Source: Desulfatibacillum aliphaticivorans DSM 15576
GTDB lineage: Bacteria > Desulfobacterota > Desulfobacteria > Desulfobacterales > Desulfatibacillaceae
Assembly: GCF_000429905.1 (NCBI RefSeq)
Contig: NZ_AUCT01000039.1
Coordinates: forward strand, 1 to 48,376
Reading direction: 5' to 3'
Length of the DNA stretch: 48,376 bases
The position numbers and the translations under genes are program-made. Shown one piece after another: positions 33,410 through 42,652 of this stretch. The notes below the pieces were generated by a model that saw only the letters and a list, made by a program, of their open reading frames with translations, was not told where the DNA came from and ran no database searches. Numbering within the stretch: the first letter of the stretch is position 1; every line of letters starts with the position of its first letter.

Positions 33410-35297
33410 TATCACCTCCAGGGAGGTTTGGACGGAGTGGTGCAGGCAAAGAGTGACCTACGCCATGCTCCTCATCGCCGTTGCTTTTGGCGTGCTCGGC
33501 CTTCGGCTGGTGTATCTTCAGGTATTTCAGGGGGAGCGGCTTCATCAGCTTTCGGAAAATAACGCCATCCGCCTGGAAAGCCTGGACCCGACCCGGGGGC
33601 GGATCATGGACTCCCACGGGGAGATTCTGGCGGACAATCGCCCGCGCTTTGACATTTGCCTGATTCCCCGGGACGCCAAACCCCGGGACGCCATTCTGCC
33701 TCTTTTGGCCTCTCTCCTTGAAATGGATGAGACTGAAATCGAAAAGAAGATCGGCAAAGCGGCCTCATTCAAGCCGGTCCTCATAAAAGGGGACGTGGGC
33801 CGGGACGTCTTGGGAATCGTGGAAGCCAGGCGGTACGAACTGCCGGGCGTGGTGGTGCGGGTCAAGCCCCAGCGGCATTTTCCCGGCCAGGGCACCACGG
33901 CCCATATTGTGGGTTACCTGAGCGAGATTTCCCTGGATGAATTGCGCAGCGGTTCGTATCCCAACCGGAAGCCCGGCGACTTTATCGGCAAATACGGCGT
34001 GGAAAAGGAATTCGAGTCCTACCTGGCCGGCAGGCACGGAGGCCGCCAGGTGGAAGCAGACGCCAGGGGCCGGACCGTGCGGATTATGGACACCGTCCCC
34101 CCGAAGCCGGGCGCCAATGTTTTTCTCTCTCTGGACATGCGCCTCCAGAAAAAGGCGGAAGAGCTTCTGGACGGTCGTCCCGGAGCCATCGTGGCAGTGG
34201 AGGCCGACACCGGAAGAATTTTGGCCATGGTGTCCAGCCCCACGTACGACCCGAACCTGTTTGTGGACGGCATGACCCAAAAGCAGTGGAATGAGCTGAT
34301 CAAGGATCCGGACCATCCGCTGGAAAACAAGGCCATCCACGGAGGTTATGCGCCCGGCTCCACTTTCAAGATGATCACCGCCATGGCCGGCCTGGAAGAA
34401 GGGAAAATCGACAGTCATACGGAATATAACTGCCCGGGCCGCCTGAAATTCGGAGATCGCTATTTTAGATGTTGGAGGCATTGGGGGCATGGAAGTTTGG
34501 AGGTTACGGAGGCCATCGCCCAGTCTTGCGACGTCTTCTTTTATAAGGTCGGCCTGGATGTGGGCGTGGACAAGATAGCCGAATACGCCAGGGGGTGCGG
34601 CCTGGGCCAGGTTACGGGGCTGGGGCTGGGCAACGAGTCGCCGGGAGTGGTCCCGGATAAAGCGTGGAAGCGCCGCGTTTACAACAAACCCTGGTACCAG
34701 GGCGAAACCCTGTCCGTAGCCATAGGCCAGGGCGCAAACTTGACCACCCCATTGCAAATGGCCCTGTTGGCCGCCGCCATCGGCAACGGAGGCTCTCTGT
34801 ACCGCCCCATCATGGTGGATCGGGTGGAAAGCCCGGAAGGGGATGTCATCCAGGCCTTTTCACCGACGATAAGAACAAAGCTGCCGGTAAGCATGGCCAA
34901 TCTGGAACTGATCCGAGAAGGCATGTGGGGAGCGGTTAACGGCCCCCGCGGGACGGCGCGGGGCATCTGCCCCGAGTCGCTGGCCATTTCGGGAAAGACC
35001 GGGACGGCCCAGGTGGTTGGGCGGAAGGACCGGGATAAATTCCTGAACGAGTTGACCGACAAAATCAAGTACCAGGACCATGCGTGGTTCATCGCCTATG
35101 CGCCCAGGGAAGACTGCAAAATAGCCGTGGCGGTTTTTATCAAGCACGGAGGGCACGGAACGGCCTGCGCCCCCCTGGCCAGGGATATAATCAAGGAGTA
35201 TATGGACGGAAAGAACCCCCCCGGCGCAAAGGACGCCTCCACCCCGGCTGAAACGCCGGAAAATCTCGATGAAACCGACTTGCAAGACAGGGAGTGA
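33402..35297 (+). CDS. mrdA: Penicillin-binding protein 2 (peptidoglycan transpeptidase of the elongasome)
   Basis: 631 residues. A short cytoplasmic start and one membrane helix (about 18-38) precede the PBP dimerisation region (RGRIMDSHGEILADN at about 65-79) and the transpeptidase domain. The catalytic Ser320 and Lys323 lie in APGSTFKM; the second motif is SCD in AQSCDVFFY; the third is KTG in ISGKTGTAQVV. It cross-links side-wall peptidoglycan with RodA. No ATG is usable in frame; TTG at 33402 follows AGGAGAG and overlaps the mreD end. A 30-residue Pro/Glu-rich tail follows the domain. Confidence 0.93.
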   Translation: MYDITSREVWTEWCRQRVTYAMLLIAVAFGVLGLRLVYLQVFQGERLHQLSENNAIRLESLDPTRGRIMDSHGEILADNRPRFDICLIPRDAKPRDAILPLLASLLEMDETEIEKKIGKAASFKPVLIKGDVGRDVLGIVEARRYELPGVVVRVKPQRHFPGQGTTAHIVGYLSEISLDELRSGSYPNRKPGDFIGKYGVEKEFESYLAGRHGGRQVEADARGRTVRIMDTVPPKPGANVFLSLDMRLQKKAEELLDGRPGAIVAVEADTGRILAMVSSPTYDPNLFVDGMTQKQWNELIKDPDHPLENKAIHGGYAPGSTFKMITAMAGLEEGKIDSHTEYNCPGRLKFGDRYFRCWRHWGHGSLEVTEAIAQSCDVFFYKVGLDVGVDKIAEYARGCGLGQVTGLGLGNESPGVVPDKAWKRRVYNKPWYQGETLSVAIGQGANLTTPLQMALLAAAIGNGGSLYRPIMVDRVESPEGDVIQAFSPTIRTKLPVSMANLELIREGMWGAVNGPRGTARGICPESLAISGKTGTAQVVGRKDRDKFLNELTDKIKYQDHAWFIAYAPREDCKIAVAVFIKHGGHGTACAPLARDIIKEYMDGKNPPGAKDASTPAETPENLDETDLQDRE

Positions 35298-35305
35298 CGC
35301 CGCCC

Positions 35306-36412
35306 ATGTTTGATAGAAGATTGCTTCAGTATTTTGATTGGGGGCTTTTGCTCCTCATCCTCATTATTATGGGGGTGGGGCTCATGACCTTGTACAGCGC
35401 CGTAGCCTCCAGCGCCAATCCGGCTGAAATTCGAATCTATTACAAGCAGTTGACGTGGTTCGGCATTGGCCTGGGCGCTATGATCATTTGCTTTTTGCCC
35501 CATTATAATGTACTGGATCGTTGGGTGTGGGTCGTTTACGCCATTAGCCTTTTTCTGCTGATTCTGGTATTGGTGGTCGGGAAGAAGATTTCCGGCTCGG
35601 TCAGATGGCTGAGCCTGGGGCCCTTTACCTACCAGCCGTCCGAGTTCGCAAAACTGGCTATCATGGTGGTTCTGGCCCATCATTATTCTCAGAACATCCG
35701 CACCGGCGGCCTCGGTTTTGTGGATCTCATAAAACCGTTTATATACATGCTGATTCCCTTTGTGCTTATTTTTATGGAGCCGGACCTGGGAACCGGGCTT
35801 TTGGTCATGCTAGTGGGAGGGGCCATGACGCTTTTTGTGGGCATTAGAAAGCGAACCATGGCTTGGCTGGCTGCGTTTTGCGCAGCCATCGGTCCGATCG
35901 CCTGGATTTACGGCCTCAAGCCGTATCAAAAGGCGCGCATTTTCACCTTTTTGGACCCGGACCGGGATCCGTTGGGGGCTGGGTATCATATTATACAGTC
36001 CAAGATCGCCATCGGTTCGGGGATGCTTACCGGCAAGGGATATCTCCAGGGCAGCCAAAAGTCCCTGGCTTTTCTGCCGGAGCAGCACACGGATTTTATA
36101 TTTTCGGTTTTCGCCGAAGAATGGGGCTTGGCAGGCTCCCTGGTTCTTTTATTCCTGTTTTTGATGCTGATGATCTGGGGGCTTAACATCGCGTACCGCT
36201 CCCGGGATCCTTTTGGAGCCCTCCTGGCCACAGGCGTGACCGCCATGATCTTTTGGCAGGTCTTCATCAACGTGGGAATGGTCATGGGCCTCATGCCGGT
36301 GGTGGGGGTGCCCTTGCCTCTGGTAAGCTACGGAGGATCGTCCGTGCTGACAATCATGATGGGGTTAGGCCTGCTGCTGAATATAAGCATGCGCAGGTTC
36401 CTGTTCGAATAA
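35306..36412 (+). CDS. rodA: RodA, SEDS-family peptidoglycan glycosyltransferase
   Basis: 368 residues with about ten membrane helices. It polymerises lipid II in the elongasome with PBP2. Family motifs: RWLSLGPFTYQPSEFAKLA (about 100-118), EPDLGTGLLV and, near the end, GLMPVVGVPLPLVSYGGSS. The catalytic Asp of SEDS proteins sits in FLPEQHTDFIFSVFAEEWG. ATG 35306 is preferred, with AGGGAG 11 bases upstream; GTG 35294 would overlap the mrdA stop as GTGA and add four residues, and cannot be excluded. Confidence 0.94.
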   Translation: MFDRRLLQYFDWGLLLLILIIMGVGLMTLYSAVASSANPAEIRIYYKQLTWFGIGLGAMIICFLPHYNVLDRWVWVVYAISLFLLILVLVVGKKISGSVRWLSLGPFTYQPSEFAKLAIMVVLAHHYSQNIRTGGLGFVDLIKPFIYMLIPFVLIFMEPDLGTGLLVMLVGGAMTLFVGIRKRTMAWLAAFCAAIGPIAWIYGLKPYQKARIFTFLDPDRDPLGAGYHIIQSKIAIGSGMLTGKGYLQGSQKSLAFLPEQHTDFIFSVFAEEWGLAGSLVLLFLFLMLMIWGLNIAYRSRDPFGALLATGVTAMIFWQVFINVGMVMGLMPVVGVPLPLVSYGGSSVLTIMMGLGLLLNISMRRFLFE

Positions 36413-36437
36413 CAAGTAGGACACGAAGGAGAGTTGC

Positions 36438-36833
36438 ATGAAACAGAAGAAAGTCAACGTGCCCATGAACACCTTCATCGGAGAGGGGTTCAAATTCGAA
36501 GGGGAGTTGACCTTTGACGGAACCATCCGGGTGGATGGGGAAATCAATGGTCGGGTCAAGAGCACGAACGGAGAAATCGTGGTGGGGGAAAAAGCTGTCG
36601 TGGAAGGCGATCTGGACGTGGGCAAGGTGGTGGTCGCCGGAACCCTGCGCGGAATGATCCAGGCCTCCTCGTGTGTGGAAATTCAGAAAAGCGGAAGAGT
36701 GGAAGGCGATATCGTCGCTCCGGTGGTGACCATTGAGAGCGGCGCTCTTTTTCATGGAAATTGCTCCATGAAAAACAAAGAATCCAAATCGGAAAAGACG
36801 GTGGAGCTTCCTCTGAAAAAGAATGCACTATAG
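36438..36833 (+). CDS. Bactofilin (polymer-forming cytoskeletal protein)
   Basis: 131 residues of repeating beta-helix pattern, with FEGELTFDGTIRVDGEINGRV (two turns) and VVVGEKAVVEGDLDV-like turns through about residue 110, and short polar ends. Bactofilins form nucleotide-free filaments that bind membranes and place cell-wall enzymes. Start ATG follows GAAGGAGAG. It lies 25 bases after rodA and so is probably the last gene of the mre operon, which suggests a role in cell shape here too. The next gene, atpF', has its own promoter. Confidence 0.92.
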   Translation: MKQKKVNVPMNTFIGEGFKFEGELTFDGTIRVDGEINGRVKSTNGEIVVGEKAVVEGDLDVGKVVVAGTLRGMIQASSCVEIQKSGRVEGDIVAPVVTIESGALFHGNCSMKNKESKSEKTVELPLKKNAL

Positions 36834-36861
36834 ACGCAAAGTCGGGTTTCAAAAAAAACTT

Positions 36862-36891
36862 TTGACAATTCCCGACTTACGGTGGTATACA
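36862..36891 (+). promoter_or_regulatory. Promoter of the ATP synthase operon, with an overlapping dyad
   Basis: TTGACA (36862-36867), 18 bases, TATACA (36886-36891). Transcription would start near 36898, about 115 bases before atpF'. AGTCGGG (36840-36846) and CCCGACT (36871-36877) form a 7-bp inverted repeat around the -35 hexamer; it may be an operator, or a weak terminator for the bactofilin transcript. Confidence 0.75.
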
Positions 36892-37013
36892 TCCGCGTCT
36901 TTAATTGGGTAGTGGAAAATTTCACGAGCTTAGCCTACGCGGGACGCCGCGGCTGGTAAGTTCTTGAATTTTATTTTGTTTTTAACTATCTGCGGGGCAA
37001 GAAGGAAATTCGT

Positions 37014-37448
37014 ATGATTAAAGTTATCCCAGACATCACTGTCGTATGGCAGATTATCAATTTCCTGGTCTTGGTAGTGGTTCTCAACGTGGTCCTTTTC
37101 AAACCCATTCGTAAGGGGCTCCAGGAACGGAAGACCAAGTTCTCCGGCCTGGCTAGGGGAATTGAAACGGACAAAACAAAGGCTGCTGAGCAGGAGCAAA
37201 CCCTGTCCACCAGCCTGTTGAAAGCCAAAAACGAGGGGGCAGCCAAAAAGGAAGCCATCGTCGCCGAGGCAACGGAACAGGAACAAGGCATCATTAATGA
37301 AATTAATGATAAAGCTGCCAAGGATCTGGAAGAATTGCGGGCAAAAATTGCCGGTGAGGTGAAGAATGCGGAAACCGCCTTGGAAAAGGAGGTTGACGCC
37401 TTTGCTGCAACCATTGGGGAAAAGATTTTAGGGAGGGCTTTATCATGA
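37014..37448 (+). CDS. atpF': ATP synthase F0 subunit b' (second b-type stalk subunit)
   Basis: 144 residues: one membrane helix (about 8-27, VVWQIINFLVLVVVLNVVLF) with the KPIRKGL sequence typical of b-type subunits, then a long charged helix that forms half of the peripheral stalk. Start ATG follows AAGGAAATTCGT. It pairs with the following b gene, overlapping it by 4 bases (ATGA). Paired b and b' are usual in Desulfobacterota and phototrophs. Confidence 0.9.
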   Translation: MIKVIPDITVVWQIINFLVLVVVLNVVLFKPIRKGLQERKTKFSGLARGIETDKTKAAEQEQTLSTSLLKAKNEGAAKKEAIVAEATEQEQGIINEINDKAAKDLEELRAKIAGEVKNAETALEKEVDAFAATIGEKILGRALS

Positions 37449-38149
37449 AGTTGTTAAAGGCTTTACCCCGGAAGAAGACCGCATGGCTGGGGCTTTGCCT
37501 CGCAGCCGTGATGATTTTCGCTCCGTGGACAATGGCCGGTGAGACTACAGCCCATGGAGAGGCCGCCGCTCATGCGGAAGCAGTGCATGCAGACGCTGCC
37601 CATGGCGAAGCCGCTCACGGAGAGGCTGCCGCTCACGGAGGAGAAGGCGGACACGGCGCTTCCGATTGGAAAACCTGGAAAGACATCGATTATCAGAAGG
37701 TTCTGAACTTCGCGATTCTTTTCGGGTTTTTGTTTTGGGTTGTTCGTAAGCCCGCCGGCGCCGCTCTGACCGGGCGCATCGAGGACATCCAGAAGGAACT
37801 GGACGACCTGGAAGCCCGCCGGAAAGCCGCCAGCGAAGAAGTCGCCGCCATCAACGCAAGGCTGCAGAATCTTGAGGGCGAAGCCCAAAAGATCGTGGAC
37901 GACTATGTAGCTCAGGGCGAAGTCGCCAGGGAAAAGATCCTGGCCGAGGCCAGAAAGGCCGCCGACAGGCTGACCGATCAGGCGCAGCGCCACATGGAGC
38001 ACGAAGTAGCCGACGCCAAGAAAAGGCTCCGGACGGAAATCCTGGAAAAAGCCATTGCCATGGGCGAGCAGCTTATTGCCAAAAACATTACCGAGCAGGA
38101 TCAGGACAGGCTCGTGGGTGAATACTTAGATAAGGTGGTGACTCAGTGA
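37445..38149 (+). CDS. atpF: ATP synthase F0 subunit b with signal-like start and His/Ala-rich insert
   Basis: 234 residues, against about 156 in E. coli. Residues 1-31 look like a signal peptide (KKTAWLGLCLAAVMIF, cleavable after TMAG). Residues about 32-75 are a His/Ala/Glu/Gly-rich segment with seven His, built of loose HGEAA units. Then comes the usual membrane helix (about 84-104, LNFAILFGFLFWVVRKP) and a long coiled-coil stalk. It connects F1 to F0. If the first segment is cut, the His-rich part would lie in the periplasm. It overlaps atpH as GTGA. Confidence 0.92.
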   Translation: MKLLKALPRKKTAWLGLCLAAVMIFAPWTMAGETTAHGEAAAHAEAVHADAAHGEAAHGEAAAHGGEGGHGASDWKTWKDIDYQKVLNFAILFGFLFWVVRKPAGAALTGRIEDIQKELDDLEARRKAASEEVAAINARLQNLEGEAQKIVDDYVAQGEVAREKILAEARKAADRLTDQAQRHMEHEVADAKKRLRTEILEKAIAMGEQLIAKNITEQDQDRLVGEYLDKVVTQ

Positions 38150-38697
38150 AAAATCTAAAGGTGGCAAGACGTTACGCAAAGGCTCTGCTCCTGATTGGCA
38201 AGGAGGACGGGCAGGCAGAGGTCTATCGCGAGGAACTTGAGGCGTTCTCCTCCTTGTTCAAGGCCAACCCGGATTTGGAAGCCGCCATCAGCAACCCCAT
38301 TTACGAAGCCAAAGGGCGTCAGGCCTTATTGCGCTCCGTGGTTGAGAAATCAGGGGTTTCAGCTGTGACAGCCTCCTATCTGCTGCTCCTCTTCGATAAG
38401 GGGCGGATCGGGTTTTTAGACGTCATTACGAGTGAGTACAAAGAAATGGCCGACGAACTCAAGGGAATCGCTCGCGCCAGCGTCTCGGCGGCTACAGAGC
38501 TGTCGAACGAGACTATAGAGAAGATACGTTCGGGACTGGGCCGGCTCACGGGCAAAGAGGTCGTGCTTACGGTCTCGCAAGACCCCGCTCTCATCGGCGG
38601 TATAGTGACCAAAATAGGGGACTTGGTCCTTGATGGGAGTATCCGGACACAGTTACTCAACTTAAAAGAAACTTTAAAAAGGAGTGAGGCGGTCTGA
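38146..38697 (+). CDS. atpH: ATP synthase F1 subunit delta
   Basis: 183 residues, normal for delta. The N-terminal helices begin LKVARRYAKALL, and the C-terminal region has GGIVTKIGDLVLDGSIRTQL, both diagnostic. It sits on top of F1 and holds the peripheral stalk. Starts with GTG inside the atpF stop and ends inside the atpA start (TGATG), so it is translated in step with both. Confidence 0.95.
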   Translation: MKNLKVARRYAKALLLIGKEDGQAEVYREELEAFSSLFKANPDLEAAISNPIYEAKGRQALLRSVVEKSGVSAVTASYLLLLFDKGRIGFLDVITSEYKEMADELKGIARASVSAATELSNETIEKIRSGLGRLTGKEVVLTVSQDPALIGGIVTKIGDLVLDGSIRTQLLNLKETLKRSEAV

Positions 38698-40214
38698 TGG
38701 AAATTAGAGCCGAGGAAATCAGTCAGATTATCAAGGAGCAGATCAAGGATTACGACAAGAAAGTGGATCTTAGCGAGACCGGGACCGTGCTTTCCGTCGG
38801 TGACGGCATTGCTCGTGTCTACGGCCTTGAAAAGGCCATGGCCCTGGAGTTGGTGGAATTCCCCGGGGGCATCCTTGGTTTAGTGTTGAACCTGGAAGAG
38901 GACAACGTGGGTGTCGCCATTATGGGCGAAACCGTCCACATCAAAGAAGGCGATATGGTCAAACGGACCGGTAAAATCGCCCAGGTGCCCGTTGGGGAAG
39001 CCGTGCTTGGCCGTGTTGTTGACGGCGTGGGCGCTCCCATCGACGGCAAAGGTCCTCTGGACGCCACCGAAACCCGTATGGTGGAAATGGTGGCTCCCGG
39101 CGTCATCGCCAGGAAGTCCGTGCATGAACCCTGCTACACCGGCCTCAAGGCTGTCGACGCCATGACCCCGGTGGGACGCGGCCAGCGCGAACTTATCATT
39201 GGCGACCGTCAGATTGGTAAAACCGCGGTTGCGGTCGACGCCATTCTCGCCCAGAAAGACACGGACATCTACTGCATCTACGTGGCCTGTGGACAGAAAA
39301 AGTCCACGGTCGCCCAGGTTGTGGCGACTCTGGAAAAATACGGCGCCATGGAATACACCACCGTGGTTTCCGCTTGCGCCTCCGACCCTGCAACCCTCCA
39401 GTACCTGGCGCCTTACGCCGGTTGCGCCATGGGCGAATACTTCCGCGATAAGGGCAAACACGCCCTCATCATCTACGACGATCTTTCCAAGCAGGCTGTC
39501 GCTTATCGTCAGATCTCCCTGCTGCTCCGTCGTCCGCCCGGACGTGAAGCCTATCCCGGCGACATTTTTTACAATCACTCCAGGCTGCTGGAACGCGCCG
39601 CCAAGGTGAGCGATGAATTGGGCGCCGGTTCTCTGACCGCCCTGCCTATCATTGAAACCCAGGCCGGCGACGTTTCCGCCTACATTCCCACCAACGTTAT
39701 TTCCATTACGGATGGCCAGATTTACCTGGAACCCGGCCTGTTCTTCGCCGGTGTTCGCCCCGCCATCAACGTTGGTCTGTCCGTCTCCCGCGTCGGCGGC
39801 GCCGCCCAGGAAAAGGCCATGAAGCAAGTGGCCGGAACCCTGCGTATGGACTTGGCCCAGTTCCGTGAACTGGAAGCCTTCGCCGCTTTCGGGTCCGACT
39901 TGGACGCAGCAACCCAGAAGCAGTTGAAGCGCGGCGAGCGCCTGGTGCAGATCCTGAAGCAACCCCAGTACGCTCCTCTTCCGTTGGAAAAACAGGTCGC
40001 TATCCTGTTTGCCGGCGCAAATGGCTTCCTGGATGCTTTCCCTGCGGACAGCATGGCTAAATACGAAGCCGGCATGTATTCCTTCCTGGAAAGCAAGTAC
40101 CCTGACGCCATGGGCGCCATAGCCAAGGAACGCAAGATTTCCGACGAAACCGACGCGTTGCTTAAGAAGGCTTTGGAAGAGTATGGCAAGGAATTTCAGG
40201 ATACCATCCAGTAA
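38697..40214 (+). CDS. atpA: ATP synthase F1 subunit alpha
   Basis: 505 residues, normal length. Non-catalytic nucleotide-binding subunit of F1. Walker A appears as GDRQIGKTAVAVD (about 169-181; the usual Thr is Ile), Walker B as ALIIYDDLSKQA, and the alpha signature as PAINVGLSVSRVG. Its start overlaps the atpH stop by one base. A GC hairpin (40227-40245) lies in the 51-base gap before atpG. Confidence 0.97.
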   Translation: MEIRAEEISQIIKEQIKDYDKKVDLSETGTVLSVGDGIARVYGLEKAMALELVEFPGGILGLVLNLEEDNVGVAIMGETVHIKEGDMVKRTGKIAQVPVGEAVLGRVVDGVGAPIDGKGPLDATETRMVEMVAPGVIARKSVHEPCYTGLKAVDAMTPVGRGQRELIIGDRQIGKTAVAVDAILAQKDTDIYCIYVACGQKKSTVAQVVATLEKYGAMEYTTVVSACASDPATLQYLAPYAGCAMGEYFRDKGKHALIIYDDLSKQAVAYRQISLLLRRPPGREAYPGDIFYNHSRLLERAAKVSDELGAGSLTALPIIETQAGDVSAYIPTNVISITDGQIYLEPGLFFAGVRPAINVGLSVSRVGGAAQEKAMKQVAGTLRMDLAQFRELEAFAAFGSDLDAATQKQLKRGERLVQILKQPQYAPLPLEKQVAILFAGANGFLDAFPADSMAKYEAGMYSFLESKYPDAMGAIAKERKISDETDALLKKALEEYGKEFQDTIQ

Positions 40215-40226
40215 AAATGACTCTCG

Positions 40227-40245
40227 CCGGGGCCCTGAGCCCCGG
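40227..40245 (+). promoter_or_regulatory. Intercistronic hairpin between atpA and atpG
   Basis: CCGGGGC-CCTGA-GCCCCGG is a perfect 7-bp stem without a T run. It cannot be a standard terminator, but could protect the upstream mRNA end or tune relative expression of alpha and gamma subunits. Confidence 0.5.
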
Positions 40246-40265
40246 AACGGGAAGAAGGTGTAAAT

Positions 40266-41153
40266 ATGCCAAGCTTAAAGGATGTTCAAAACAAAATATC
40301 CGGCGTTAAAAAGACCAGGCAGATCACCAAGGCTATGAACATGGTGGCTGCTTCCAGGCTCCGCGGCGCCCAGCTGAAAATGGAAGCCTTCAGGCCTTAC
40401 GCCGACAAGTTCGGACAGGTGCTGGGCAGCCTGGCTGAACGGGCGGGGGAAGACGCAAGTCCTCTTCTTACGCCTAAGGATAAGGTGAAGAAAATCCTTC
40501 TGGTCTTGTGCACGTCTGACCGCGGCCTCTGCGGCGGGTTTAACATCAACCTGATCGAAAAGGCTGAAGACTTCCTGGCCGGGCTGGACTCGGACGTGGA
40601 ATTTGACTTGGTCAACTTCGGCAAGAGGGGACGCGACTGGGCCAAAAAGGAAGGATATAATAGAATTCAGGAACATTTGGGAGTGGTGGGCGCAAAGTTC
40701 GGTTTCAGCGTGGCCTCCGACTCCGGCGCCACTTTTATCCAGAAGTTCCTGGAAGGGGAGTATGACGAAGTGCACATCGTCTATTCCGAATTTGTCAGCA
40801 TGGGCAAGCAAGTGCCGACTCTGCAGCAACTGATCCCCATTCCGCCTATTGAGACTGAGGAAGTTGTTGAAGAAGAAGATCAGGGCTACCTCCCTGAGCA
40901 CATTTGCGAACCTTCTGCAGACGCTCTTTTGGCAGACCTGCTGCCTCGCAACGTGTACGTTCAGATCTACAAGGCGCTGTTGGAAACCTCCACCAGTGAG
41001 CAAGCCGCTCGTATGACAGCTATGGACAACGCCACCAAGGCTTGCAACGACATGCTGGACGAGTTGACGCTGATGTACAATAAGGCCAGGCAGGCCGCCG
41101 TCACCACGGAGCTTATGGACATCGTGGGCGGCGCTGAGGCCCTTAAGGGTTAA
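40266..41153 (+). CDS. atpG: ATP synthase F1 subunit gamma
   Basis: 295 residues, normal for gamma. It is the rotating shaft inside F1. N-terminal KISGVKKTRQITKAMNMVAA and the C-terminal MDNATKACNDMLDELTLMYNKARQ are conserved family blocks. Residues about 198-215 hold an acidic loop (ETEEVVEEEDQG), within the usual variable region. ATG at 40266 follows GAAGAAGGTG. Confidence 0.96.
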   Translation: MPSLKDVQNKISGVKKTRQITKAMNMVAASRLRGAQLKMEAFRPYADKFGQVLGSLAERAGEDASPLLTPKDKVKKILLVLCTSDRGLCGGFNINLIEKAEDFLAGLDSDVEFDLVNFGKRGRDWAKKEGYNRIQEHLGVVGAKFGFSVASDSGATFIQKFLEGEYDEVHIVYSEFVSMGKQVPTLQQLIPIPPIETEEVVEEEDQGYLPEHICEPSADALLADLLPRNVYVQIYKALLETSTSEQAARMTAMDNATKACNDMLDELTLMYNKARQAAVTTELMDIVGGAEALKG

Positions 41154-41204
41154 CACATAAAATAATACCAAACGGTTTTCCAATAGACTTTAGGAGGTCT
41201 TTTG

Positions 41205-42623
41205 ATGGGAGAGAACATAGGAAAAATCACACAGGTTATGGGACCGGTGGTTGACGTGGAGTTTGAGCAGGGCAACCTGCCCAACATCCTGACCGCGCTT
41301 CTTATCACCAACCCGACCATCAACGACGAAGCTGACAACCTGGTTGTTGAAGTTGCTCAGCATCTTGGCGATAACGTGGTGCGCACCATTGCTATGGACG
41401 TTACCGACGGTCTGGTTCGCGGCATGCCTGTAAAGGACACCGGCGATCCTATCATGATGCCCGTCGGCGAGGCCGTTCTCGGCCGCGTGCTGAACGTTGT
41501 GGGCCGCCCCGTGGACGGATTGGGTCCTGTCAGCCAGGAAAAAATGCTGCCTATTCATAGGTCGGCGCCCAAATTTACCGAACAGGACACCACCGTTCGC
41601 GTTCTTGAAACCGGCGTAAAGGTTATTGACCTGCTGGTGCCCTTCCCGCGCGGCGGTAAAATGGGCATGTTCGGCGGCGCTGGCGTGGGCAAGACCGTTA
41701 TCATGATGGAAATGGTCCATAACATCGCCATGCAGCACGGCGGTATCTCCGTGTTCGCGGGCGTTGGTGAAAGAACCCGTGAAGGAAACGACCTTTACCA
41801 CGAAATGAAGGAAGGCGGCGTTCTTCCCAAGGCTTCTCTGGTTTACGGCCAGATGACTGAGCCCCCCGGAGCCCGCGCCCGCGTGGCTTTGTCCGCTCTG
41901 ACTTCTGCTGAATACTTCCGTGATCAGGAAGGTCAGGACGTGCTGATCTTCATCGATAACATTTTCCGTTTCACCCAGGCCGGCTCCGAGGTTTCCGCTC
42001 TGCTCGGCCGTATGCCTTCCGCGGTTGGTTACCAACCGACCCTGGCCGTCGACCTTGGCGAACTCCAGGAACGCATCACCTCCACGGATAAGGGCTCCAT
42101 TACGGCTGTCCAGTGCGTGTACGTGCCTGCTGACGACTTGACGGACCCCGCACCCGCAACCACATTTGCTCACTTGGACGGAACCGTCGTTCTTTCCCGT
42201 CAGATCGTGGAATTGGGCATCTACCCCGCCGTGGATCCGCTGGACTCTTCGTCCCGCATCCTCGACCCGGGTTACCTGGGCGACGAACATTACGGAGTCG
42301 CTCGCACGGTGCAGCAAATGCTGCAGAAATACAAGGAACTCCAGGACATCATCGCCATTCTGGGTATGGACGAACTGTCTGACGAAGACAAGATCACCGT
42401 CGCCAGGGCGCGTAAGATCCAGAGATTCCTGTCCCAGCCTTTCTTTGTGGCCGAGAACTTCACTGGCAAGCCCGGCAAATACGTAAAGCTGGAAGACACT
42501 GTTCGCGGCTTCAAGGAAATCGTGGATGGCAAGCATGATGACCTGCCGGAACGCGCTTTCTACATGGTCGGCGGTATCGAAGAAGCTATCGAAAACGCCA
42601 AGAGCATGGCAGATGCCGCGTAG
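41205..42623 (+). CDS. atpD: ATP synthase F1 subunit beta (catalytic)
   Basis: 472 residues, normal length. Walker A is GGAGVGKTV (about 152-160), the catalytic Glu is in GVGERTREGNDLYHEM, Walker B in VLIFIDNIFRF and the DELSDED motif near residue 390 (MDELSDEDK). It makes ATP using rotation of gamma. ATG at 41205 is chosen because TAGGAGGT is 7 bases upstream; the TTG three bases earlier is not needed. Confidence 0.97.
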   Translation: MGENIGKITQVMGPVVDVEFEQGNLPNILTALLITNPTINDEADNLVVEVAQHLGDNVVRTIAMDVTDGLVRGMPVKDTGDPIMMPVGEAVLGRVLNVVGRPVDGLGPVSQEKMLPIHRSAPKFTEQDTTVRVLETGVKVIDLLVPFPRGGKMGMFGGAGVGKTVIMMEMVHNIAMQHGGISVFAGVGERTREGNDLYHEMKEGGVLPKASLVYGQMTEPPGARARVALSALTSAEYFRDQEGQDVLIFIDNIFRFTQAGSEVSALLGRMPSAVGYQPTLAVDLGELQERITSTDKGSITAVQCVYVPADDLTDPAPATTFAHLDGTVVLSRQIVELGIYPAVDPLDSSSRILDPGYLGDEHYGVARTVQQMLQKYKELQDIIAILGMDELSDEDKITVARARKIQRFLSQPFFVAENFTGKPGKYVKLEDTVRGFKEIVDGKHDDLPERAFYMVGGIEEAIENAKSMADAA

Positions 42624-42652
42624 CGGTATGACCGCATAAAAAAGAGGATATT

